DNA of 64,000 nucleotides from Pseudomonadota bacterium (GCA_023418595.1 JAEZZI010000026.1:124001-188000), one strand, 5' to 3'. Numbered from the stretch's first letter, positions 52,309-61,333 are shown. The notes: generated from the letters alone by a model not told the origin. Numbers and translations are program-made.

Positions 52309-53421
52309 TCAGCGGTCTTGCGCGGCGTCGATCGGACGCGGCATCTCGGGGAGGGATTCGAGCAGTCGGCGCACCATGGCGCCCTCCTCGTTCTGCGGAT
52401 CGTCGCAGTTGCTGCGGGTGAGGTCGGCGTCATTGTGAGCTTGCGCCACCAGTCGATCCATCGCCTCCTCGCGGCTGTCGTCGAGGCCGAGGAAGGGCAT
52501 CATGCCGGCGGGAACCGGCCGATTCGGAAACCGGACGCGCCGGACGGATCGACCGCAGGTCGTCAGCGCGTTCGATATCAGCCGTGCCATGTTGTCGTAG
52601 GCGAACTCCTGCGCCGCGATGCCCAGCGGCGCGACGTCGGCACCGAGGCGCCATTCCATCATCGAGCGATGGGCCGCGTCACCGACGATGTGCTCGCCCT
52701 CCGGCCTCGGACAGGTTCCGAGCGAGTAGATCTCGATCCCCTGGTCCGGGGCGGCGATCGTGAGCGCGTCCGTCAATCCGACCATGATCGGGTTGTTCGC
52801 CCACAGTCCGCCGTCGGCGAACACCTTGCGCGCGCCCGGCGAGTTGGGATCGTCGACCACCGCCAGCGACCTGTAGATCGGCGCCGCGCTCGACGCCAGG
52901 CACACGTCGACCAAGGAATAGCCCTCATCGCGCGGTCCGCTTCTGGGCGTCTTCTTGAACACCCAGGCCTTGTGGCTGCTCATGTCGACGGTCGGGATCG
53001 ACAGCGATATGCCGCGGTCGCGATAGACGTCGAGCATTGTCGTCGCGCCGAGCACCTCGACCAGCGCGCCGCGAAGCGCGGCGTCCCCGCTCCGGACGAA
53101 CTTCCGACCGGCGAGCGCCCGCCGGACGACGCTTGCACGACCAGCGATCCGTTGGGGAAAGATGTCCGCCCCATGACGGCGATAAAGATCTACCACGTCG
53201 CGCATCGGAACGCCAACGGCCGCTGCGCAGGCGACGATCGCTCCCGTGCTAGTGCCGACGATCAGATCGAAGCCCCGGCCGAAATCGAGCGGCATCGATC
53301 CCTGACGCCGGGCCTGCTGGTCGGTCATCCGATCCAGGAACGCCGCCGTGTAGATGCCGCGCATGCCGCCGCCATCGAGGCTCAGCACCCTGTATGCTCC
53401 CGCTTCTCCGCCCGCTGTCAC
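52309..53421 (-). CDS. capV: CBASS effector CapV-like patatin phospholipase
   Basis: The 370-residue protein has the patatin elements: RVLSLDGGGMRGIYTAAFLD (oxyanion Gly-rich loop), IVGTSTGAIVA (nucleophile Ser58) and ADGGLWANNP (catalytic Asp203). CapV is switched on by the cyclic nucleotide and destroys the inner membrane. It is the first gene of the operon (capV, CD-NTase, cap2, DUF2235), the same order as V. cholerae VSP-1 except for the last gene. GTG at 53421 has GGGAG about 8 nt upstream. Confidence 0.9.
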   Translation of the reverse strand: MTAGGEAGAYRVLSLDGGGMRGIYTAAFLDRMTDQQARRQGSMPLDFGRGFDLIVGTSTGAIVACAAAVGVPMRDVVDLYRRHGADIFPQRIAGRASVVRRALAGRKFVRSGDAALRGALVEVLGATTMLDVYRDRGISLSIPTVDMSSHKAWVFKKTPRSGPRDEGYSLVDVCLASSAAPIYRSLAVVDDPNSPGARKVFADGGLWANNPIMVGLTDALTIAAPDQGIEIYSLGTCPRPEGEHIVGDAAHRSMMEWRLGADVAPLGIAAQEFAYDNMARLISNALTTCGRSVRRVRFPNRPVPAGMMPFLGLDDSREEAMDRLVAQAHNDADLTRSNCDDPQNEEGAMVRRLLESLPEMPRPIDAAQDR

Positions 53422-53474
53422 GACTCACGCTCCCGTCTCGGCCCGATTTCGACAGCTAGGAACCGTTTGTATTA

Positions 53475-53493
53475 TTGTCAACGAGGATGACAA
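53475..53493. promoter_or_regulatory. Inverted repeat, probable operator between capV and the capH-like gene
   Basis: TTGTCA-ACGAGGA-TGACAA is a perfect 6-7-6 inverted repeat in an AT-rich stretch between the divergent promoters. On the minus strand it covers TTGACA, a good -35 box, with a 17-bp gap to a weak -10. The position fits repression of capV and self-regulation by the XRE protein. No second copy was seen nearby. Confidence 0.7.
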
Positions 53494-53600
53494 AGAAATT
53501 ATTCACATCTGTGGCGTCGGGCATGCCAGCACCGATGTCATCGCGGTTGACTAGTGAGGACACCTGATTCATGAAGCCTACATGCCACCGAGGAAGCACG

Positions 53601-53915
53601 ATGGCCGATGAGGTCTACGCGCGCATAGGCGCGGCGATACGGGCGCGACGTGATGCTGCGGGCCTCACTCAGTCGTCGTTGGCGGAGATGACTGGACTGA
53701 AGCGGACCTCCGTGACGAACATCGAGAGCGGCGGCCAGGCGATCACGCTGCTGCAGCTGATGGAGGTCGCTCGCGCATTGGGGACGGACGCCGGGCGCCT
53801 GATCAAGGAGGCCGAAGGCATCGACCTTCCCGGCGCAGGCGCGTCGTCCAACAACCCGCTCGCCTCCGAACTGCTGAGCCGGATGCGCCAGCCCACCCGG
53901 TCGGCGTCGCTGTGA
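53601..53915 (+). CDS. XRE-family repressor, CapH-like
   Basis: The 104-residue protein has an N-terminal helix-turn-helix: YARIGAAIRARRDAAGLTQSSLAEMTGLKRTSVTNIESGGQ. A short C-terminal tail follows. In described CBASS loci an HTH repressor (CapH) and a partner metallopeptidase (CapP) control the operon; here the pair sits divergent to capV, which supports that role. ATG at 53601 has GAGGAA about 7 nt upstream. The stop overlaps the next gene (GTGA). Confidence 0.82.
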   Translation: MADEVYARIGAAIRARRDAAGLTQSSLAEMTGLKRTSVTNIESGGQAITLLQLMEVARALGTDAGRLIKEAEGIDLPGAGASSNNPLASELLSRMRQPTRSASL

Positions 53916-54451
53916 TCCCGGCACAGAGAGCGAGATACGGCAAGATCGAACGCCTGGTCGCGGATCTGATCGCCGCCGAAAACCTCGGCGACATTCCGCC
54001 GGTGCCAGTCGAGAAGATGGTCCGCTCTCAGGGGATCCTGATCCAGAAGGGTCATCTCGACGACGACATATCGGGCCTTCTCGTCCGCAGCGGCGACGGA
54101 GCGACGATCGGCGTGAACGCCGGCCACGTTCCGACGCGCCGCCGCTTCACCATCGCCCACGAGTTCGGTCACTTCCTTCTGCACGAGGGCATCAGCGAGC
54201 ACGTCGACCACGGCTACCGCGTCAACTTCCGCGATCAGGAGTCCTCGCTCGCCCGCGACGTCGAGGAGATCGAAGCGAACTTCTTCGCAGCGTCGTTGCT
54301 CATGCCCAGGACCATGCTCGACGCGTGCGGCGCAATCGACGCGCTGGACAGCGACACCGCCGTCAGGGACCTCGCTCGACTCTTCCACGTGAGCCAGCAT
54401 GCGATGAGCCTGCGCCTGGCCAACGTATACCGTCGCTTCACTCCGTTCTAG
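53912..54451 (+). CDS. ImmA/IrrE-family zinc metallopeptidase, CapP-like
   Basis: The 179-residue protein has the zinc motif TIAHEFGHFLLHE (HEFGH, His83-Glu84-His87) and the downstream EIEANFFAASLLMP block of COG2856 proteins. Such enzymes cut XRE repressors when the cell is stressed; CapP does so for CapH after DNA damage. GTG at 53912 overlaps the XRE stop, so the two are co-translated. The C-terminal helices resemble a short HTH. Confidence 0.85.
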   Translation: MIPAQRARYGKIERLVADLIAAENLGDIPPVPVEKMVRSQGILIQKGHLDDDISGLLVRSGDGATIGVNAGHVPTRRRFTIAHEFGHFLLHEGISEHVDHGYRVNFRDQESSLARDVEEIEANFFAASLLMPRTMLDACGAIDALDSDTAVRDLARLFHVSQHAMSLRLANVYRRFTPF

Positions 54452-54454
54452 ACG

Positions 54455-54823
54455 ATGCGAGCCACCGCCGTCGGTTTGACCACCAATCGCCGATCAAAGG
54501 TCGCATGGCTTATTCTGATGTCCGTTGCGGTCGCGACAGCGACTGGCGCCATGGCACAGCAATCCGAAGTGCATACCTTCCACTGCCTCAACGGCTGTCC
54601 GGTCGGCGCACCCGCGACGAACGATCTCGTCGTGCGCGAAATCTACACGCTGTCCTCGAACGACCTGACCAAGCTCGCCGACTGGGTCGCATATCGCGTC
54701 ACAAGGGAGAGCATCGGCCAATCTCGCGACCGCGACTGGCGTGGCTCAAAGGCGCGCGCCCGCCCCACGAAGTCGCCCTCCGCCCGCAATCGTTCTGCAG
54801 CCCCTTCCGATCCGCCGTTCTGA
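54455..54823 (+). pseudogene. Remnant of a secreted DNA/RNA non-specific endonuclease
   Basis: The 122-residue frame starts with a signal peptide (VAWLILMSVAVATATGAMAQ), then FHCLNGCPVGAPATNDLVVREIYTLSSNDLTKLADWVAYRV, the N-terminal region of non-specific endonucleases as I recall it. After about residue 95 the sequence becomes low-complexity, and the catalytic DRGH segment is absent in any frame downstream. The gene therefore looks truncated by deletion or recombination, and is probably inactive. Confidence 0.7.
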
Positions 54824-54826
54824 TCG

Positions 54827-55309
54827 GGCTCTGCACGCTCCTATCTTCTCGGCTTGCTCGCCATACCTCCGCAGCGCGCTAAGCAGCGCAATGATAAAGC
54901 TTCGTAGTCGCTTTCTCCGAGGCGCGTTCCCGGGCGGACGGGTCTCCGCGCAGCCAGGGAAAGCCCGCATCCACTACATAGGGACATCCAACCACGAGGC
55001 TCCTCCCTACCCGCTCATCGGCCATTCGCACCTACCTCGCCTGCTCGTCTCGCTACTCGACGTCCCCCGCCGGACTGGTCGAGTTCGATCAAAGGTCGGC
55101 GCCTGCGAGAAGGCCGACTTCCTCGAGTTCGATCCGTTTGGCCACCCCTTCCGGGATCGCTGGCGGGCCGAACGCGCAGCCGCCAAGCGCCTTGCGGATC
55201 CGATCTCACGCGCGCAGACCAGCTGTCGTAGGTTGACCCGGTGGACCTTCGTCAGGTCGCGCAGGAGGCAGCCGCAAGCCACGCCACATCACGACCAGAC
55301 GGGGAAGCC
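54827..55309. other. Interval with at most a weak open frame
   Basis: A frame from ATG 54891 to TGA 55334 (147 codons) has mixed codon use, no clear ribosome site and no recognisable domain, and its end overlaps the next gene. It may be a decayed gene left beside the truncated nuclease. Nothing else is evident. Confidence 0.4.
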
Positions 55310-55663
55310 ATGTTCCAGATCGGTTGCCACATGAGCGAGGCGGACATCGCCGCACTCGAATCCTACGCCGATCGCCTGGAAGTGACGCGCACCGCCGTCT
55401 TCTCCCTGGCGGTGCAGCAGGAGCTTCGCTCGCCGCGGCTGCAGCCCCGCAAAGTGGCGGTCGTCACGAACGCGCCCGGTGGCAAGGGAAGCGGCAGGCG
55501 GGTCACCGTCCATCTGCGGAGCAGGGCGATCAAGGATGCGTTCGCCGCGCACGCCAAAGCCTGCGGATACGGATCCGACGCGGCGGCCTGGATAGTGCTG
55601 AGAAACGAGATGCGAGAGAAGACCCTCTACAAGACATTGGCGTTCGAGTGGAATCATTCTTGA
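55310..55663 (+). CDS. Tandem ribbon-helix-helix-like protein (tentative)
   Basis: The 117-residue protein seems to carry two short strand-helix-helix units: MSEADIAALESYADRLEVTR and RRVTVHLRSRAIKDAFAAHA. This layout suggests a DNA-binding protein with two RHH-like modules. ATG at 55310 has GGGGAA 5 nt upstream; upstream codons in frame lack it. It is 229 bp from the next gene. Confidence 0.55.
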   Translation: MFQIGCHMSEADIAALESYADRLEVTRTAVFSLAVQQELRSPRLQPRKVAVVTNAPGGKGSGRRVTVHLRSRAIKDAFAAHAKACGYGSDAAAWIVLRNEMREKTLYKTLAFEWNHS

Positions 55664-55892
55664 TTCCAACTGACGAGAGTCTTAACGTTCGAATGGCTAT
55701 ACTGACTGTTCTCGTTGACCTTGTTCGCTATATGTTCTTGCACGAGTCGTGGTCGCTCGGCGCCCCGCGTCGTTCTTTCGAGACGACCATGCGACGAGCC
55801 GAGCGACCGCAACACGCTCTCGTCCGTTGGGGTTGCCGCACGCAATCGCAGCGCTCGACATCGATGACGACACCGTGCACAAAGGACCGCCC

Positions 55893-56285
55893 ATGAAGAT
55901 CGTAAGCGCCGCAGAATTCGTCGATGGCCTGATGGCCGCCCTCCACCTTAAGGGCACGGACGGATTCTCGCTCGACGATCCGGCGGTCGATCGTCAGTTC
56001 GCCGCCGCATACGACGACCTCCTCGACAATGCGGAGAGGTATGGACTGGTGCCCGACTTCGTCATAGCTGCCGATGCGACGTATGGCGACAGCACCTGCC
56101 TGCGCGACGCGATCCTCGACATCCGGGACACCAGGTCCGTGGCGCTCAACAATCCCCGGTTCGTTCGGATGGATATGAAGTTCTCCGGCCGGAACACACC
56201 AGACGCCGTCCTCGACGGCAACACGGTGCCCCGCTTGCTTCTGGAAGGGCTCGCCACGAAGCACCTGTCGGCGATTGCCGGCTAA
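55893..56285 (+). CDS. Unknown 130-residue protein upstream of the HD-PRTase fusion
   Basis: A soluble, slightly acidic product (MKIVSAAEFVDGLMAAL, ending LLLEGLATKHLSAIAG). No domain is recognised. ATG at 55893 has AAAGGA 7 nt upstream. It almost touches the HD-PRTase gene (TAA then GTG 1 nt later), so the two form an operon. A regulator or sensor for the large enzyme is a reasonable guess only. Confidence 0.65.
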   Translation: MKIVSAAEFVDGLMAALHLKGTDGFSLDDPAVDRQFAAAYDDLLDNAERYGLVPDFVIAADATYGDSTCLRDAILDIRDTRSVALNNPRFVRMDMKFSGRNTPDAVLDGNTVPRLLLEGLATKHLSAIAG

Positions 56286-56286
56286 A

Positions 56287-58986
56287 GTGGCGGATGTCCT
56301 GGGTGGCATCGCCCAAGGTCTCTGCGAGCGCTATCTGCGGCCCTACCTAGATAAGGTGGCGGACGGATCGCGCCCGCCCGATGGCGACAAGCAAGTCCAC
56401 GACCCCATCTGGGGCACCATCTCCCTCAGACCGCTCGAAGTCGCCATCCTCGACAGCCCACTGCTTCAGCGCCTGCGGCATCTGCGTCAGCTCGGCGTGG
56501 CGCATTGGGTCTATCCGGGCGCCGGCCACTCCCGCTTCGAACACACGCTGGGGGTTCTGTTCCAGACCCAGCAGCTCGTCGGAGCTATCAACAAGGCGGG
56601 CCAGTCCCAATATGGCGCCGAGGTGATCGACATCGAGGACGAACGGATGCTGCGCATGGCAGCCATCCTCCACGATGTGGGTCATCCGGTCCTGTCCCAC
56701 GTGTCGGAATACGCGCTGCGCATGTCGCCCGAGATGCTGCTGGAAGTCACGCGCGAACGCAAGAACGTCGGCGAGAAGGTCTCCATAAGCGAGCTGATCG
56801 CAAGCAGGATCGCGCGTTCGGACACCATGAAGGAGCTCATCGAAGCGGTCGGCCGGAAGGATCCGAAGGCCCGCGTCGGCGATCCGAGGGCCTTCTGCGA
56901 ACGCGTCGCCAAGACGATCCTTGGGCAAAACGTCTCGAAGACCATCCCGCTGCTCCACGAGCTGATCTCCGGCCCATACGACGCCGACAAGCTCGACTAC
57001 ATGGTAAGGGATCCCTGGGCGGCGGGCATTCCATCGATCATCGACATCTCACGACTCGTGCAGAAGCTCACCGTCCAGCGGATAGAAGCCGCGCACCTGC
57101 CGCCCGAAATCGGAAAGCTCGTGCCGAACGACGTCCGCCAAGCCTACGTGTTCGGCTTTCCCTGGAGCGGCATGTCGGTCATCGACGAACTCCTGCTCGC
57201 CCGCATCATCCTATACGCCAAACTATACCGGCACCCAAAGGTGGCGGCGCTCGAAGCGATGGCGCAGTCCCTCATCGACCAGATCGCCGCGCTCGTGCCC
57301 CCGGAAGAAGTCGTCGGCTTCGTCTACGGCCTCATGGACGACCAGCTCGTGCTTTCGGACCGCCTCGATCTGATGCGTCGCCTCAACCTCGACGACGCGG
57401 CCGTGGCCGATGCCGAGCGGGCCCGCACCCTAGAGGTCGCCGTCGAGCTGATCCGACGGCTTCGCGACCGTGAGCTCTTCGTCCGCGCCTTCGCGTTCGT
57501 GCCGGGATCCTCGGAGCAGGACGGCGGTCCGTCCTCCGCCGTGTTCGACCGGCTATTGAAGCTAATAGAGAACGGTGACGAAGCCGACAGGTTCTGCGCG
57601 GAAGTGGTCAGGGAGGCCCGTGCGATCATGCGGCTTCTGGGCGAGGACCAGAATGGCTTCGGCTACCGGAACGCCGACAAGCTCATAACGTTGAGGAAGC
57701 TCAAGCCGCCGAGCCAGAAGGAGCTCCGGCACGCTTGGATATTCTCGACCGGCGGAACACCGCAGACGGTGGGGAGCCGCGGCATTCACAAGGAAGCCTG
57801 GAGCAGTTCGTTCACCTCGGCGGCAGCGAAGGGATACATCTTCGCGCCCCGAGAGCTCGGGGTTTACGCCCTCCTCGCGACCGAAGCTGTTCTCGCCAAA
57901 CGGTATTCGGTGGCGGTGCCCGACTGGATGCTGGAAGAGACCAAGCGGTCCGCCGCCACGCTGCGTCCGATCAAGATGCGCCTGCGCGGCACCGCCTACT
58001 ATCAAGGCGAGCTCGCGCCGATCAGGCCGAAGTCCGACAGGATGATGATGACGGACGTCGCCAACGCCGCCAACGCGTTCGGCAACCGGTTCGCATCGCT
58101 GCAGGAAGCCGTGACGGAGGACGGCGTCGGCCAGAGCCAGGGAAGCGCAGCCGTCGCCGCTCGGGCAACGGCGTGGCTCGACCAGTTCGAAGAGGAGGAA
58201 CACATCGAGTGCGCCATGGCGCTCCTCGATGGCGCGCGCCTGCTGGTCAGGGCGGACTACGTCGCTGCGATGAGGTCATTCCTCGTCGCGAATCCCGATT
58301 TCGGGAAAGCCTCCGTCATCTCGCTCGGCAGCGGCAACGACAGCTCGCAGATCGTCCAATACTACACTGCCGACATTCCGGGGACGAAGTCGTATGGCTC
58401 CCTCAGGGAACTGGTCGAAGACGCCCGTGACGAACCCGTCATCGTCGTGGACGACTTCACAGGCTCCGGGGGGCAGATGAGCAACATCCTGGCGTCGATG
58501 TTCGACAAGCCGGAGCTCAAACGGAAGGACCTCAACGAGCAGAGGTCTCTCGCGCTCAAGCCGGAACAGGACTTTCTTCGCTCCAGGAAAGTGGCGTTCG
58601 TGTTCACGGCGGCCTGGGAGGCCGGCCGAAAGACCGTCGCGGAAATGGCCGAGAAGGTCGGCCTCGACGCGAAGGTCTTCGTGCACATAACCGAGAACCA
58701 GCTGCCGGAGGCATACAAGGTGCTCGAGGCGAAGGGGCTCGCCGACAAGGCGGACGGTTTCCTCGAGCGGGTCGCCGAGATCGGAGCGGAGCTCCTTCGC
58801 GGAAACGAGCCGGATTGGCCAGAAGAAAAGATCGAGGAACGCGCACTAGGCTATGGGAACCGCGGCCTTCTGCTGTTCTTCCCCTACAATGCGCCCAGCC
58901 AGACGCTGACGTGCATGTGGGCCGATGGCGCCGTGTCCGGTGATCAGTGGACGCCGATCATGCGACGGCGCAAGAAGGTCACTTAG
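56287..58986 (+). CDS. HD-domain phosphohydrolase fused to a phosphoribosyltransferase-like domain
   Basis: The roughly 900-residue protein has an N-terminal HD (dNTPase/SAMHD1-like) domain: LLQRLRHLRQLGVAHWVYPG, AGHSRFEHTLGV, AAILHDVGHPVLSHV (HD pair) and GPYDADKLDYMVRD. Near its end it has a phosphoribosyltransferase-type PRPP loop in PVIVVDDFTGSGGQ (about residues 716-730). It may hydrolyse nucleotides under control of the PRTase part. GTG at 56287 is preferred; TTG at 56275 overlaps the previous gene. It resembles conflict-type PRTase proteins in outline. Confidence 0.78.
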   Translation: MADVLGGIAQGLCERYLRPYLDKVADGSRPPDGDKQVHDPIWGTISLRPLEVAILDSPLLQRLRHLRQLGVAHWVYPGAGHSRFEHTLGVLFQTQQLVGAINKAGQSQYGAEVIDIEDERMLRMAAILHDVGHPVLSHVSEYALRMSPEMLLEVTRERKNVGEKVSISELIASRIARSDTMKELIEAVGRKDPKARVGDPRAFCERVAKTILGQNVSKTIPLLHELISGPYDADKLDYMVRDPWAAGIPSIIDISRLVQKLTVQRIEAAHLPPEIGKLVPNDVRQAYVFGFPWSGMSVIDELLLARIILYAKLYRHPKVAALEAMAQSLIDQIAALVPPEEVVGFVYGLMDDQLVLSDRLDLMRRLNLDDAAVADAERARTLEVAVELIRRLRDRELFVRAFAFVPGSSEQDGGPSSAVFDRLLKLIENGDEADRFCAEVVREARAIMRLLGEDQNGFGYRNADKLITLRKLKPPSQKELRHAWIFSTGGTPQTVGSRGIHKEAWSSSFTSAAAKGYIFAPRELGVYALLATEAVLAKRYSVAVPDWMLEETKRSAATLRPIKMRLRGTAYYQGELAPIRPKSDRMMMTDVANAANAFGNRFASLQEAVTEDGVGQSQGSAAVAARATAWLDQFEEEEHIECAMALLDGARLLVRADYVAAMRSFLVANPDFGKASVISLGSGNDSSQIVQYYTADIPGTKSYGSLRELVEDARDEPVIVVDDFTGSGGQMSNILASMFDKPELKRKDLNEQRSLALKPEQDFLRSRKVAFVFTAAWEAGRKTVAEMAEKVGLDAKVFVHITENQLPEAYKVLEAKGLADKADGFLERVAEIGAELLRGNEPDWPEEKIEERALGYGNRGLLLFFPYNAPSQTLTCMWADGAVSGDQWTPIMRRRKKVT

Positions 58987-59237
58987 CGGCGCCACGGATA
59001 GCTGGACGGTGATACGGATCGTCGGCAGGGGAACGATCCAGACCCTCGCGGAATCCGCCTGACAGACGATGGCCAAACTGGTCCAGCCGCGATCGAGTAT
59101 TCCCAGTGGTTCCCGAAACGCCCGCATCCCGTCCGCGCCCCGATCCGGAACGGGGCGTGGCAGCCACGGCTGACAGCCGATCGACGCATATTCTATCGGA
59201 GCCCGCATTCTTTGTGGCTCTCGACCTATTCCCCGCT

Positions 59238-60479
59238 CTAAAGCCCGAAGTCGCGCCGATCATAAGCGTGTCGGGTATGCGCGCCGTTGCCTGATCGGTC
59301 GCTATACGCCCGCATCCGCGCCAGCACGGGCGGCGGCAATGTCATCCCCAGCAGCCGGTAAACCCGCTGCATCTCCCCGGCCCAATCGCGGTTGACGTCG
59401 TCGAATGCCACATCGATCCGGGGGGCGTTGGTGCAAGCCAGCGCCGCGCGCGTGCGATCCTCACGAAGCTCAACCTTTCGGGTCCATTCGCGGCCGATCC
59501 AACGCGGATCGACCTGCTCCGACTGCAGCGACATCTGATTGCGGACCAGTGACGAGGCGGAAGCGATCAGCTGCGCGCGATCCCGGCTGAGGTTGATGAT
59601 CCGCGCGTCCGAAAATGCGTTGAGCAACGCCGGTATGTCCTGAGTGAACTGCGGCACCTTCAGGATCCATGGGCGACGGCCATCGTCGCCTCTCAGCCAC
59701 GCGATGGTCTGAAGCAGGCGGCGGAACTCGGCATAGGCCTCGACGCCATCATCCGCCTCCACCGCTGCACAATAGTTCGGGACGCGCCATTGCGCCTCGA
59801 ACGCCGAACCGAAGATCGATACGCTTTGCAGGCCGATCTCCTCGTCCGCGGCATTCCACCGCGTCGGATGAATGGACTCGAAGTCGGGGTTCAGCATGCG
59901 CGCGCAAAACAGACCAAGCCATCCGCGTAGCTTGCGATCGTCGAACGCTCCGCGGCGCGCGTTCAGGCGCAGCGGGTTCCAGCTTTCGTAGAAGCGGGTA
60001 TAGGCAAGCCGCGGATCGCAGGCGAGCAGTCGCTGCATTCGCGTGGTGCCCGAGCGCATCTGTCCCAGAACTATTATCGGCGCTCTTATGGGATGTCGGG
60101 CGATCTCCGGATGGCGTCGCCAGAGCGCCAGCGCCCGGAAACGATTGGATAGGGCCGCGACCAACTGACCGTGCGCAATGGTCCGTCCAAGCGGCGTAAG
60201 CGCGGCTTCGCACTCCAGGTCCGCGCTCAGCAAGGCAAGCCGCCTGCGCCACCCGCGTCCATTCCCTTGCGATGAACAGCCGGTTCGGCTCGCCGCCTTG
60301 CGGATCAGCGCTTCGGGATCAAGCGTCGGGCGCTCCGCCCACCCCTTGCTCCACGCCATGTCGAGCGCCCCATCGACCAAACGCAACCGCGCGTCCCTGC
60401 GACCTTCCGGGCGCGACCCGACAGGCGCGGGAGACAATGAAGCGGCGGCGATCGTCGGGGGAGCGGTGGTCACAGGCAT
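59238..60479 (-). CDS. Sulfotransferase family protein
   Basis: The 413-residue product has the PAPS-binding loop IIVLGQMRSGTTRMQRLL and the downstream segments PWILKVPQFTQDIPALLNAF and IINLSRDRAQLIASASSLVR (3'-phosphate contacts). Members move a sulfuryl group to lipids, sugars or phenols; the substrate here is unknown. ATG at 60479 (MPVTT) is chosen because the region further upstream has poor coding character. It stands alone on this strand. Confidence 0.85.
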   Translation of the reverse strand: MPVTTAPPTIAAASLSPAPVGSRPEGRRDARLRLVDGALDMAWSKGWAERPTLDPEALIRKAASRTGCSSQGNGRGWRRRLALLSADLECEAALTPLGRTIAHGQLVAALSNRFRALALWRRHPEIARHPIRAPIIVLGQMRSGTTRMQRLLACDPRLAYTRFYESWNPLRLNARRGAFDDRKLRGWLGLFCARMLNPDFESIHPTRWNAADEEIGLQSVSIFGSAFEAQWRVPNYCAAVEADDGVEAYAEFRRLLQTIAWLRGDDGRRPWILKVPQFTQDIPALLNAFSDARIINLSRDRAQLIASASSLVRNQMSLQSEQVDPRWIGREWTRKVELREDRTRAALACTNAPRIDVAFDDVNRDWAGEMQRVYRLLGMTLPPPVLARMRAYSDRSGNGAHTRHAYDRRDFGL

Positions 60480-60850
60480 GGTCCACACAACGCGCCATGC
60501 CGCGTCGCGTGCCACCAGTCGCTTTGCGTGCGGAATTCTATCACTGCAGTCTTGGCTAATGCCGGGCATAAGACCCTAGGCTGGGTGCTCCGGCATGATC
60601 GGCCGGGCCGCTTGCGCATTTCGCTGGGAAGCGGCGCACTGCGCGATGCCGATTTGGGCGGTTCTGTTCGGGTCCAGCCCATTCGCAGTCTGATCGTTCA
60701 CCGCCGTCGGGAGGGAGCGCAGAGCGTCGGTGTCGCCCAACCGGCTTCGTCACAGTTGCCCTTCCATCCACCACCGCCTCGGCGTAGCCTCGGAACTCCA
60801 TCACGAGACCCTTCTCCACCGGGACGGTCGGGCAGAAGCGACGGAAGGAC
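60480..60850. other. 371-bp interval without a convincing gene
   Basis: Open frames of about 88-108 codons exist on both strands (60528-60854 and 60556-60819) but show low-complexity composition and no domain. It may include the promoter of the sulfotransferase gene and the end of the Lrp-type transcript. Confidence 0.4.
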
Positions 60851-61333
60851 TTAAACCTGTCCCTCAGACACGGGGTAGCCCTCGAAAACCTTTGGCTTCC
60901 CCATCACCACGTGCGTGGTGATTCGAGCGAGACCAAACTCGCTTGCCAGCGTGTCCTTGAGCCCGTTCCATTCCGCCATCGTGCGAACCACCACCTTGAG
61001 GACGTAATCGGTGTCGCCGCTGACATGCGACGCTTCCACGACTTCAGGGAGAGTGCGGATCGCCGTCTCGAAGCGCTCGCGTTCGTCGCGACGGCGCCCC
61101 TCCAGCACGACCTCGACCAGAAGCACCAAGCCAATGTCGATACTGAAGGGGTCCAGCCTGGCGTGGTAACCCTGGATCACGCCGCTCCGCTCAAGCCGGC
61201 GGATCCGGGCCAGACAGGCGCTCTCTGACAAAACTACGCGTTGCGAAAGCGCCGCGTTCGAGATGCGCCCCTCAGCCTGCAGCACCCGAAGGATCCTTCG
61301 GTCAATCCGGTCAAGTGGGGTTTCGACGGCCAT
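60851..61333 (-). CDS. Lrp/AsnC-family transcriptional regulator
   Basis: The 160-residue protein has an N-terminal winged helix (LDRIDRRILRVLQAEGRISNAALSQRVVLSESACLARIRRLERSG) and a C-terminal RAM ligand domain (LVLLVEVVLEG, VSGDTDYVLKVVV, HVVMGKPK). It is divergent from a small membrane protein and an APC permease, so it probably controls amino-acid uptake in response to a ligand such as an amino acid. Confidence 0.92.
   Translation of the reverse strand: MAVETPLDRIDRRILRVLQAEGRISNAALSQRVVLSESACLARIRRLERSGVIQGYHARLDPFSIDIGLVLLVEVVLEGRRRDERERFETAIRTLPEVVEASHVSGDTDYVLKVVVRTMAEWNGLKDTLASEFGLARITTHVVMGKPKVFEGYPVSEGQV

Noticed and set aside
60528..60854. Open frame of 108 codons in the interval before the Lrp gene
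   Set aside because: Low-complexity Arg/Pro/Ser composition, no ribosome site and no domain.
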